In this document: in pieces, positions 11,866 to 21,784 of the stretch
How positions within the stretch are numbered: the first letter of the stretch is position 1
How the letters are laid out: each line of letters begins with the position of its first letter
Assembly (NCBI GenBank): GCA_000708835.1
Contig: DF237157.1
Coordinates: 1-64,000 of the forward strand
Direction of reading: 5' to 3'
DNA: 64,000 bases
DNA from: Klebsormidium nitens
Lineage: Eukaryota > Streptophyta > Klebsormidiophyceae > Klebsormidiales > Klebsormidiaceae
Program-made: the position numbers and the translations under genes
Notes under the pieces: generated by a model
The model's database searches: none
Told to the model about the DNA's origin: nothing
Seen by the model: only the letters and a program-made list of their open reading frames with translations

Positions 11866-13199
11866 AGAATCTGCTGATCGGAAATTTTAGAATTTGTGTG
11901 AAACGTCTGGTATAGCAGTGCTTATGAGGAGCGGGAGTGCCAGAAGAAGTAGAATTAAGTTCAGGGGCGATCGATTATCGAAGGAGATAAGCATGGCAGT
12001 TTTTCGTAGAGATATCATCTTAGCATCCAGGATAAAGCAGGACTCGAATGAATAGTAGTATAGTGTTCAGGTCTGACATTACCAAGCTCTGGAGATTGTC
12101 AGGAGTCAATTCGGCTCCAGTCGGGCATATACCATATTCAGTCACATTAGTACCTGCTGACTGCGCCTGGTAAAAGGAGGGTCCGAAGGTTTTTCCGGAT
12201 CCAACGCGTGCTTTTGAACGAGTTCGATCCAGTGTTACACATGCAGGGCCGGCGCCCTGAGGGTAACGTATGGCTCCATTCCTAGGGCTCTATGCATGCA
12301 TGCTTGCACGGCCCTCATGGCTGCAGCCATGGCGATGTGCATGGTGCAGTAGCTTGACATACGAGCTATAGCCTGGTAATGACTGCGCGCATATGTACAA
12401 TTTGGTCACGTGGGCCATCAGGCCCTGCGCTAGCTGAAATTTATAGTGATTGGCTACCCATGGGCCCGATCACGCAGGCCCCGGCCTACTGCAACTTTTA
12501 CGGAGTGACGGTGGCCAGGCCGTCATTGATTGCATGCACAAGCTTGTAGCTAGCTCTGACGACGCTGGCCGGCTCGTGTTAAGTCTGATGGAACAGCCAT
12601 GCATATCGACATATATATAAGCTCACCAGGTGTATAGCTAGGCGCCGTTGACAAACTTACGTCCTCTCACCGTGACTGATGCTCCAACTTAGTAAGTACT
12701 ATATGACTTTGCAATGACGGTAATGCGTGTGCAATCAAAGCCAGGTCTCAATTGATATTGACCTCGTATACACATGGCATGCATGATCACCCGCGAAGCA
12801 ACCATTTTTACAATTACGTGCATATCAAACCATCAAATCTATAGGTTGGAGAGGTTATTGCATATAGTATAGCCGAGCATGATGTACGGGACTCAAGTAC
12901 TGAAATTCGGGGTCCATTTGAGAGATGCTCTAGTGGCGAGCCACTATAAGATCATTGCATCATGTCCTGCAGTCGGTTTCCTTGCTTTCGTACTCATTGA
13001 ATCCTCTTCAAAATCACCCGTAATTACCTTCAGCTGTACTTAGGTCAGTAGGCTTGGAATGCCAGTTATAACGAGTGCTCTTCATTTAGGACGAAGTATC
13101 TGCGCTCACTGACTGCTATCCGCGGTGTAATCTCTATGTACAGTCCGAATCAGTCACCCTCCTCCAGAAGCAATCACAACCAGGAACAAAACAGTGGGC
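11866..13199. other. tail-to-tail intergenic segment
   Basis: This spans the 3' ends of the BCH-domain gene and the gap-broken membrane-protein gene. It is more AT-rich than the genes, with scattered palindromic restriction-like words (gcatgcatgc near 12295). I see no coding exon, RNA gene or transposon end. Confidence 0.5.
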
Positions 13200-14485
13200 T
13201 CATTTGTGTTCTCTATCTCCAGTCTCCTTTGCTCCGCCCCCCCTCTTCGCAACCAACCCCCTCAACATGTGCTCTACCCCTTCCTTCTCAACAAAGACGA
13301 TTCGGTCCTTGTCATCAACAACAAACTTCCCCCCCTCCCCGTCCTCAGCGACCACCTCTCCCGGTTGATGCACGTATGTCCGCTCAATATCACCCGAGGA
13401 AACACCATCCTGCCCTTCTATACCTTCCCCGAGCTTGCCCTCTCTTTTCGAAGGAATTCCCTTGGCAGCAACGGTCTTTCCACTCAGCTCTCCTGAATTC
13501 TCTGACCCCCCCAACTCCGTAAGCTTGTCACCGTCCTCCCTGACCCTCCGCCCCCCCCCAAAAATGCCAGCCCCCAGCACCCCCCGGTCTCGACTTCAAA
13601 CTCCCAAACCACCTTGTCCANNNNNNNNNNNNNNNNNNNNNNNNNNNNNNNNNNNNNNNNNNNNNNNNNNNNNNNNNNNNNNNNNNNNNNNNNNNNNNNN
13701 NNNNNNNNNNNNNNNNNNNNNNNNNNNNNNNNNNNNNNNNNNNNNNNNNNNNNNNNNNNNNNNNNNNNNNNNNNNNNNNNNNNNNNNNNNNNNNNNNNNN
13801 NNNNNNNNNNNNNNNNNNNNNNNNNNNNNNNNNNNNNNNNNNNNNNNNNNNNNNNNNNNNNNNNNNNNNNNNNNNNNNNNNNNNNNNNNNNNNNNNNNNN
13901 NNNNNNNNNNNNNNNNNNNNNNNNNNNNNNNNNNNNNNNNNNNNNNNNNNNNNNNNNNNNNNNNNNNNNNNNNNNNNNNNNNNNNNNNNNNNNNNNNNNN
14001 NNNNNNNNNNNNNNNNNNNNNNNNNNNNNNNNNNNNNNNNNNNNNNNNNNNNNNNNNNNNNNNNNNNNNNNNNNNNNNNNNNNNNNNNNNNNNNNNNNNN
14101 NNNNNNNNNNNNNNNNNNNNNNNNNNNNNNNNNNNNNNNNNNNNNNNNNNNNNNNNNNNAAAATGCCAGCCCCCAGCACCCCCCGGTCTGACTTCAAATC
14201 CCAAACCACCTTGTCCATTTCCAAACCCCCATTTTCCGCGGTAACCACAGGCTCGCTCTTGAGCTCCTTTCCGTTACCTCCACTTGGGTGCTTCTCGTGC
14301 AGCTGTTGATATGCCAGGCCCAGCACCCCGCCAATCACAACGGCAGCCACAAGCATCATGAGGTGAGGGGCGAGGCCCCTCCCCGAACTAGAGGCAAAGC
14401 TTCCGCCCATGCGGCCATCCTCACTGAGCCGGTTGCTGCTGGCAGAGCTCAGCTTCCTGCGGTGGTGATCGCTCAACGCACCCAT
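13200..14485 (-). CDS. unrecognised single-pass membrane protein, interrupted by an assembly gap
   Basis: The minus-strand ORF starts at ATG 14485 (MGALSDHHRRKLSSASS). A basic, Ser-rich head of about 40 residues precedes one hydrophobic segment (LMMLVAAVVIGGVLGLAY). A charged, Gly/Glu/Lys-rich soluble part follows and ends DREHK at the stop 13200-13202. The run of N at 13621-14159 splits it, and the same ~60 bases occur on both sides of the gap. If the flanks are merged as one copy, the frame runs straight from DKVVWDLKSDRGVLGAGI into FGGGRRVREDGDK, with no missing sequence needed. The left copy carries two single-base insertions that would break the frame. The topology suggests a type II or tail-exposed membrane protein. 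I do not recognise a family. Confidence 0.55.
13561..14220. other. assembly gap with duplicated flanks
   Basis: 539 N are flanked by two near-identical ~60-bp segments: 13561-13620 and 14160-14219, both beginning aaaatgccagcccccagcac. They differ by two single-base insertions in the left copy, which is typical of low-quality contig ends next to homopolymer C. This looks like two contig ends that overlap but were not merged. Confidence 0.8.
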
Positions 14486-16724
14486 CGTGAAAAACCTTCC
14501 GCTCCTAGTTGCTGCTGTGTATGTGGCTGCTGTGGTTGCCACCACGTCAGCTGCACGGCATGTGCCGAGATTTGCTTTTTCTAAAATCAACTCAACGGAG
14601 TGTCTCAAAGACTCAGCAGTCAGTATGATGTACTGTCCGCTGATTGTTACCAGATTGTTACTACAGAAACAATGACGTCTAAGCTCCAATCCTTTTACGC
14701 TTGCTCAAGTTCCGGAGCAAATGAGCGATAGGACAGTGTCAGCGTCTGGAAAACGAGCAGCAGTGACAGTCAATTCGAAGAGCTAGACTTCAAGTACGAG
14801 CTAGCTGGGAATCTCTGTTCGGGACCCTTGCTCCAACTCCACTCCAAGGGCTTATGGTTGCCACTGAGCCATGCAAGTCCTCGTCCAACACTTGCTGCCA
14901 CGAAAATATTTGAGGGACCAGCTCAACTGGAAAAACTGCACCATAAATTGCAAACTGAGAGGGCTTATGTACCCAAAAATGTCGCCCTTAATCCTAAGCT
15001 GGAGCAGGGCTCCCCTTTGAGGCCCTAAAAGACTGATCAAGACCAATTATGATCCTTGAGCGTTCCCCTGCTCCTCAGCGTTCCCCTTAGGTTCCTCATT
15101 CGACATCAGAGGGTACGAGCCGCATCAGGAGAGGAAGTTGCTTCCGCTTTGATCCACTAGCTGGGGCAGAGCACCATGTCGTGAGTGGTGAAGCGGGCGG
15201 CCCAAGTCGCTCTCGGTGCAAAAGGATGATTGCACACGGATCGAAGACAGTGGTACTAGTAGCACTTTCTCTCTGTACGGTCTTCTGGGTACCTACATTC
15301 TATCTTCCCAAATCCCCATGCAGGACTATTTTGCATAGGGGTAACGTCATCTTGTAACTGGTACCCCCCTAGTGATAAATCGACCTTTTTTTTATGAGCC
15401 TAGTACCCCCCCCCCCTTGTGGCCCCTGCGGGGCCACCAGGCCTCAAGCCACCCCCCCCTCTCCACCTCGACAGCTAATTTGTGGCCAGGGCCTATTCGA
15501 AAAACTCCCCCAATATATTTGAATTTTAAAATTTTGCAGACCAAATTGGCCCATTTTTGTCTGCCGGTTGTGGCCGTTTCGGAGACAAAGACCTGCCCAT
15601 CGATGTTTCTCTGACGGTGGACGGTACCGGTAGGACCATCTTCATATGCAGATTAAGCAAAATGGCGGATGCACTGCAAGCATGATTTTCCTCCGGCAGT
15701 AGGCCTCAAGCCCCCCCCCCTCCCGGCTTCCAGCAGATCCACCAACTCGTGGTCACCCCCCCCAGGGGCCTCAGACAACCACTGACTAGCCTCTGGTCCC
15801 CCCCCCCAAATTTTCTATGGGGGGGTACCAGCTACAAAATGACGGTACCCTAGGTACCTACCTACCGGTAATCTAGAACCACTGGGCACTAGGTAAGACT
15901 ACCTAGAAGGTACACTGTACACATGCCCTGCCGTCGTGCACAATAGGTAGGTAGCCTGAAGAGGTACCTACCTAGCACCCTGCGCCAAGGTACTCCCCCA
16001 AGCCATACGTCAGCGAGATGAGGTACGTGCAGCTTCCGGCGTGCATGCACCGTTGATCTAGTTATGCTTGCTGCAGCCGTCGATTGGAGGTTTATCTGAC
16101 CGTTGTTAGAAACCGCCACATGAAACTTGACGGCTCTCTGAACCGGTCTGCTTGTGCGCGAGCGGACGCCGGCCAGCCGTCGCGAGTCACACGGGCTGGG
16201 GTAAGGTACCAAGACGTGGGACCGGCAACTCCCTTGTGAGACGCAGTGGTCCCGGGCAAGTTGTTTCTCAAACCCAAACATCTGACGTACCTATTTAAGG
16301 TGTCCGAAACCCGATCACTTCCTGGAACACTTCCATCCTAAACTACCTGCCAAACTAACCCTACCTGTCCCCCGGGGAGTCAACAATTGAAGGCCGGCAT
16401 GCAAGGGAGTTGCCGATGCGGTGAGTACCGATTGGTCTTCAATACAGGTACGCCACCTGGTACGCTACCTTGCACGTAGCCTACATTTCCACGTGTGCAC
16501 GACACCTGGCACTGTGGCAGAAGTGCACTCATGAAACGATGAATCAAGCTCAAGCTGACGCAGAGTTCTTCTGGGTGCAGCATTCGTTTGGCGCCCTGAC
16601 GCAGCTGAGCAGCTGCTCTAGGTGATCTAATTTTTGAAGTCCAGCCGGCAGGAATGGGGTGCCTGCAAGGGCGGTTCCCGCTGAGCCGAGGGAGAGATTA
16701 AGGAAATCGGTCAGGAAGTTCTTG
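14486..16724. other. head-to-head intergenic segment with low-complexity C tracts
   Basis: This lies between the divergent starts of the gap-broken membrane-protein gene (-) and the mitochondrial K+/H+ gene (+). It contains a MITE-like element (15338-15853), several C homopolymers (near 15409, 15452, 15713 and 15800), and clusters of ggtacctacctac-type words from 15840 to 15980. No coding exon is visible. Confidence 0.5.
15338..15853. mobile_element. MITE-like element with ~38-bp terminal inverted repeats
   Basis: The left end (15338-15374, ggggtaacgtcatcttgtaa then ctggtaccccccta) matches the reverse complement of the right end (15815-15853, beginning tatgggggggtaccagctac) at roughly four bases in five. 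The ~516-bp interval has no ORF and is rich in C tracts. It includes two direct copies of ggcctcaagccnccccccc (about 15440 and 15703). Short length, terminal inverted repeats and no coding capacity fit a non-autonomous DNA transposon. I could not define a target-site duplication. Confidence 0.55.
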
Positions 16725-19700
16725 ATGGCGGGCTCAGTTCCGAGATCGCTGCAGATCCTGGCATTGCCGATCAAAAACCGTGTCTGGGCATTCCATGCGA
16801 GCTCGCCAGCTGTCCCAGGGAGTGCAACAGCTGGCGGTTTGTCATTTGCAGGGTTGTGGCAGAGCTTAAAGCAGGCGCAGAGCACACAGGAGCGAGCAGA
16901 TCTGTTGGATGAGTGGGGCACGCAGAAGGTGGGCGCCACGCCTAGTTTTCGCAACCCTAAAAGTTGAACCTACCGTCTTTGTCAAAGTACGCAAGAAGGG
17001 ACTGCATTGCAGTTAGCTGCACTGCCAAGAAACGATGGGTGTGTTGCGAGGAAAGGCTGGGGTTAAGAGCCTGGAAGTTGGCTGAATGCCGATAAAAGGT
17101 GGTATGCAGAAAGGGCATCAACCGCATATGGTTCACATCCTCTGGAAACAGATGTGCTAGATATGCTTTGGCGGAGTCGGTAAATTGCTGCCAAGGGCTT
17201 TTGGTTGGCCTGACCAGCACAATTTTAAATGTTCACAGGTTTGAAAGGTTGTACCGTCCTGTTAATCCTTAATCACGACACATCTCCTTTCGAAAGCACA
17301 ATTGTGGTGGCAGTCAAAACATTCAATTCTGTGATCTGGACGGATTGGGGTCCTGTAGCAGTTGACAGGTTTGCAGCTATGTTACAAATTCTGATCCCTG
17401 TGGAGAAGTTTAATTGTAATGATTTGGCACTTATGATGAGCCATACCGCTTGCACGCCGCTCTCGCAAGTTGCTGCATCTCACAAGCAAAACTTTTTGCT
17501 GCACTTTCAGAATGGTTAGCGGGTCAGATAGTCACAAGGGTCTTAATGTACAGACAACCGTCTTCACCAGCTTTTGAAAGGCTGCATACTTTTCCGCAGG
17601 CGCAAAACCAATGGGCCGCCCTCGAGAAGGCTCCCCCCGAAAGTTTCAAAGCGCGCATTGCTCGCTGGGGCAACGCGCTGATGCGGCAGGCCCATCCGGG
17701 GGAACAGTTCCTTAAGAGCATTCCGCGCGATGTGGGAATCGTGGAGGTTGTCTACCCGATGGGACTGAATCCCACGCTTGTCCGGCGGCGGGTCCGGCTT
17801 CTTGCACGGCGGTAAGCTTTTCTGTCCCTGGTTCTAGGTGCCTTTGGTCTGAGTTTTGGTTTCTTTTGTCTCCTCCAAACGCTTGTCCGTCTTGTCTAAT
17901 TGTGATCCTGCTTATAAGAAGCAAAGGGGTCATTTCCTCGATGGCAGTACAGCGGTTTTCCTTCGAACCTGTCCGGTTTACAGAGAGCTTGGATTGCGCG
18001 GTGCACGGAATCGATATTTGATGTTGCTGCGCGGGAACAGTCGGTTCCAGTCCGGGATGTAGCCGGTCTGGATCCATCGTGCCATGAAGCTCAGACTGGT
18101 AGGTACCAAATCCAGCTTTTGCATTACTGTGCACCGGATTGAAGCTTGATACCATGCACCGCGCTCGAATCCATTTCCTTGAATCTGGACAGGTCTGAGG
18201 GAAACCGCTGTAAGTCTGGCTCTACCTGGCGGTGGAGGCTCTTCATGCACGATGTTGTTGCTTTTCGAACTTGTCCTGTTGTGAGTCGCCTCCTTTCTTA
18301 CCGTTCTTACGGCTAGGTAAGGTCCTTACGCCAAGAGATCCCCTCGCTTCTTTGCTTCTGAGGTGCGAACGCGTCACAGAAGTCGGTTTCAGTTGGCGTT
18401 GTTTCTGCAATCAAAGCTGGTCCTCAGTGATGGTCGATTTTACCCGCTCAATTGGAGCCTGACCATGCTTGCAAATCGCTGCACACCTTTACACCTTCCT
18501 TTCCTTGAGTGTATGTGGTGGACCGGTCAATTTGTGCGAAAGTCAAAAGCTTGACAGGTTTCTCATGAGCCACCGTTTCTGGACCCAGGGTTCTCTTCCT
18601 TAGTCGTCGAACCCGTCTTTGGATGCTTATAAGCCAAACGACGGCTGTTGCGTGTGGAGTTCTGCAAATCAGGAGGTCACGTCTGTGCCCAATTTTTGAA
18701 TGGATGGCTCCTTCCCTCAGAATTTCAAAGGCACTGCTCGCTTCTCTGTCGCATGAGCTAGAACACGACTCTGAAGGACTTCAGATAAACCGTTTCTTTC
18801 AATGTGTACAAGAAGTGCTCGTCGTATCCGTGCACGGAATCGGCACAAAGTCTGCGGTAGACATTCTCTATCACCAATGCTAGATACCTTGTGGCTGTGC
18901 GGCATTCCTCCTACCGATGCTGTTGGTGATGCTTCCATATGTAGCGTTGACTGTACTCCTAATCAAAACATTGGAGACTAACAGGTTTCATTTCGCAAAG
19001 TACCAGATCGATGGCTCTGGCACAGGGCAGGAACACCACCGCTGCTGAACATATTGGGGCGCTTCTTTTGTCCTCGCTCCTGTTGGTCTGATCGAATCAT
19101 TCATTGTCGACTGCTCCCGTGAACGAAAATATGCAGATCGACGGCTTTCACCACGCAACTACCAGATCGACGGCTCGCCTCTTCCGCAGGGGCCAGGAAC
19201 ACGAGGGCTGCTGGACATACCGCGACTAACTTTGCATCGAGAGCTTTTCATTTCCGCTTTACTTACATCGACGGCTCTCCTTTTGCAACCACTGCTGCTG
19301 GACGTACCTCGAATCGGCGCTCTCCACGTCCGTTGTTCTTCAATCGACGGCTCTCCTTTTGCGCAGGCCAAGAACACCACCACTCTGCACGTACCTCGAA
19401 TTGGAGCTTTCCATTCCGTTCTTCCTTAAAATGAAGGCTCTCCTCTCTCGCAGGGGCCAGGAATATCACCGCTGCTGGACGTACCTCACCGCCGCGGCGC
19501 TTCCCCTGTCGTCGATCCTGTCGATCCTGCCCCTGCCCAACCTAGTTCTTTTTTACAACCTGTTTCGCGCGCACGCCAACTGGCACGCCTGGAAGGTGCG
19601 CCCTAGAAATCCTCTAAAACCAGTCTGCCGTTATTTAAAATTGTAAGTCTGTCAATCTGGGGTGACTTGTTGACGACGACCTGTGTCAACCAGGAAAGGC

Positions 19701-20586
19701 AGTCACTTGTCACCGCACGTGTCGGACGCGTTTCATGACAGTGGAACTCCACAAGTCAATCCGTTTTCTTGTCCCGTTCTTTGGGTGCGAGGTAGATCCT
19801 GAGCCTTTGAAGGAGTGCACGTTCGGACTATGAAGTCGACACCATCTGCTTGGCGAGCTGTAGGGTATTTCAAGTCCACTGAAAAATATACACGTTGTCG
19901 CTACCAGATTGTTTACCCTGAGATATTGTATTCGACTCCAGAGGCTTTGATATGGTGAGCATCTGCAAAAAGCTGACGTCCGTTGTAGATTGCTCACATA
20001 AGCTTTCTCGCAGGGCGGGGACCACCTAATGAAAGCTCTCGAACACACGGCGCCGGTGGAAGCGTCCGAGAGCGGCGAAGAACGGGGCCGGGAGTCGGAA
20101 GCCGTCCGAATCCCGTCCGAACCCTCGCCCTCCAATACGTCCTCAGTGTCCAAAACGGCAGGCCTTTTGAGTCAAGAGTGTAATAATTCTACTGGGAAGC
20201 CTGATCAGAATGGAACCAGACCAGATTTGAAAATTTTAGGCGATGCAAACGTTGCTTTCAGCCGTTCGGACGCTGTTTCGAGCGAGGGCGATGATTCGGA
20301 CGGCGTTCCGAGCACTCCGGACACTTCCTTGGATGGATCGGACGGGAAGAACGGTGCCCAAGCGTCCGAGGCCGCTGAAGTTGTCCGCAACTTGCGCTTC
20401 GGACGGATGATCTTCCGCCCCTCCAAGAGCCTAGCGGAATTGGCTCCAACCTTGGTCGATGCCAGGGGGATCCCCGTGCTAGCCAGTCTAAGTGAGGAGC
20501 GGATAGCACGGATATGTAAAGATCTCGGTCTAGAAGAAACGTTGATTCTGAGGTGGAGAGATGTGGCCAAAGCGACGGCACCTTAA
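16725..20586 (+). CDS. mitochondrial K+-H+ exchange-related protein (Mit_KHE1 family)
   Basis: Four exons: 16725-16928, 17600-17811, 19454-19595 and 20014-20586. They sum to 1131 bases, 376 residues, all in phase. Exon 1 gives a family-like N-terminus (ILALPIKNRVWAFHASS, then GLWQSLKQAQS). Exon 2 has the conserved core (WAALEKAPPESFKARIARWG, FLKSIPRDVG, LNPTLVRRRVRLLARR). Exon 3 has the hydrophobic segment (LTAAALPLSSILSILPLPN) and the typical FYNLFRAHANWHAWK. Exon 4 adds an acidic Ser-rich tail, with a short FGRMIFRPSKSLAEL block near the end. Family members (yeast YDL183C, plant homologues) sit in the mitochondrial inner membrane and are linked to potassium/proton exchange; the exact activity is not settled. 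The ATG at 16725 starts the recognisable protein and has no credible upstream exon. The 1.6-kb second intron carries decayed copies of the start of exon 3. Confidence 0.87.
19015..19453 (+). repeat. tandem array of decayed exon-3-start copies (88-bp period)
   Basis: The junction at the start of exon 3 (acceptor gcaggggccagg, then caccgctgctggacgtacct) recurs upstream in the intron. Anchors of the word gctgctggac lie at about 19041, 19206, 19294 and 19383, against 19471 for the real exon. The last steps are 88, 88-89 and 88 bp; the first gap, 165 bp, is about two units. Each copy also carries the preceding intron piece (atcgacggctctcc). The copies differ from one another and from the exon by many substitutions, so they are old. 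Confidence 0.85.
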
Positions 20587-21784
20587 CAACCAGTGCTTAC
20601 TACTGCGTAACTTAGAAGCGGAGTATCTCACGTTTACTTCGGTTGTTGATCAAGGAGCGCCATGATTCTGGCAGATAATTTTGAAGGTGCATGATAGGCT
20701 TGAGTGGTCCCATTGACCGGTTTTGCTAACGTGGAAGGTATAGCGGTGTTCGTCGTCCACAGTTGCTCATATGCAACGTTGTTAGCATACTCTTTGAAAT
20801 TTTGCATGGGCATGGGCGGCTGGGCGGTTGAGGTTAAAGCCTTTTTTTGATGAGTCGGACAGATCGGATTGCTGCAAGCTCACTCAGTCAACCGTCATGA
20901 TATGATTGCCAGCGCGTCCGTTTCCGCACTAGCTGGGGCGCAGTACTAAATGTGCTCGATCTCAAAGTCGGTAGTCACTGCATCATGCACTGACCGATTG
21001 AGCGCTGGCGCATATTAGACCACCACCGCGCGCGCACTGCAAGCGCTGCCAGTGGCCACGCTCACAAGTTTGTAGATGCATGCATATGAAGCCACCGACC
21101 TTTTAGGCTACTCAGTAATATGCTCTATATTGTGCAAAATCAATGGGTAAATGACGCGTACTGAAACAATTTACATGCAATTTAAGTTGGATCTGGCATG
21201 CACCGTGTGCGCGGCTATCACATTAACTTTAATGGATTCTTCAAATGGCGGCGCCGCGTAGCTCGAAGGTCCGGCCCTCGGTTGGCCCGAGTGGGACGGC
21301 ACGCGTCCGACTCAGTCATGCTGAGGCCTACTAGCTGGTCATGTGCCAGAGCGGATGCATGGTTTTCCAGCGCCTGGGTTCACCTCAATTCAACAGCTAG
21401 CTAGGCTTTCATTATGACATCAACTCCGCTCTGGGCGGCAGCCTGCATTGCAGTGAAGGCACTTGCAGGTTGAAAAAGATCCCTCGATCTGATCCAATTG
21501 CATATGACACCGAAGGACCACTACCGCTACCAAACACAACCCGCTTTCGAGGGAACCTACATTCACCTACGATGCCTGATCCAAAACTTGAACACTTGAC
21601 CGGCTCTGTATCCGATTAGACTCGCAACGTCACCAAAACTGTCGTGATAGCTGGATCGCGGGCGCGATCAACTACTTTCTGGTTGAAGTTGCCTCTGCCT
21701 AGGTTATTAAGGCTATACTCATAAATAGGTCACCATACTTATATACAACGCACTTAGAGACTTAAAAAGCCCTATTGACGAGCT
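20587..21784. other. tail-to-tail intergenic segment
   Basis: This lies between the 3' ends of the K+/H+ gene and the PLAC8 gene. I see no coding exon, RNA gene or repeat array here. Confidence 0.5.

Noticed and set aside
13435-14244. Open frames spanning the run of N
   Set aside because: Unknown bases contain no stops by construction, so these frames carry no evidence.
16550-17220. Two good-looking minus-strand open frames (134 and 87 codons)
   Set aside because: The first is antisense to exon 1 of the K+/H+ gene, whose plus-strand peptide matches the family. The second lies in intron 1 and lacks splice-compatible neighbours.
19015-19453. Dispersed transposon or introner element shared between genes
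   Set aside because: The repeat unit in each gene matches that gene's own exon and shows no resemblance to the units in the other genes.
20205-20581. Minus-strand frames of 107 and 121 codons
   Set aside because: They are antisense to the last exon of the K+/H+ gene, which is fixed by in-phase splicing from the conserved core.
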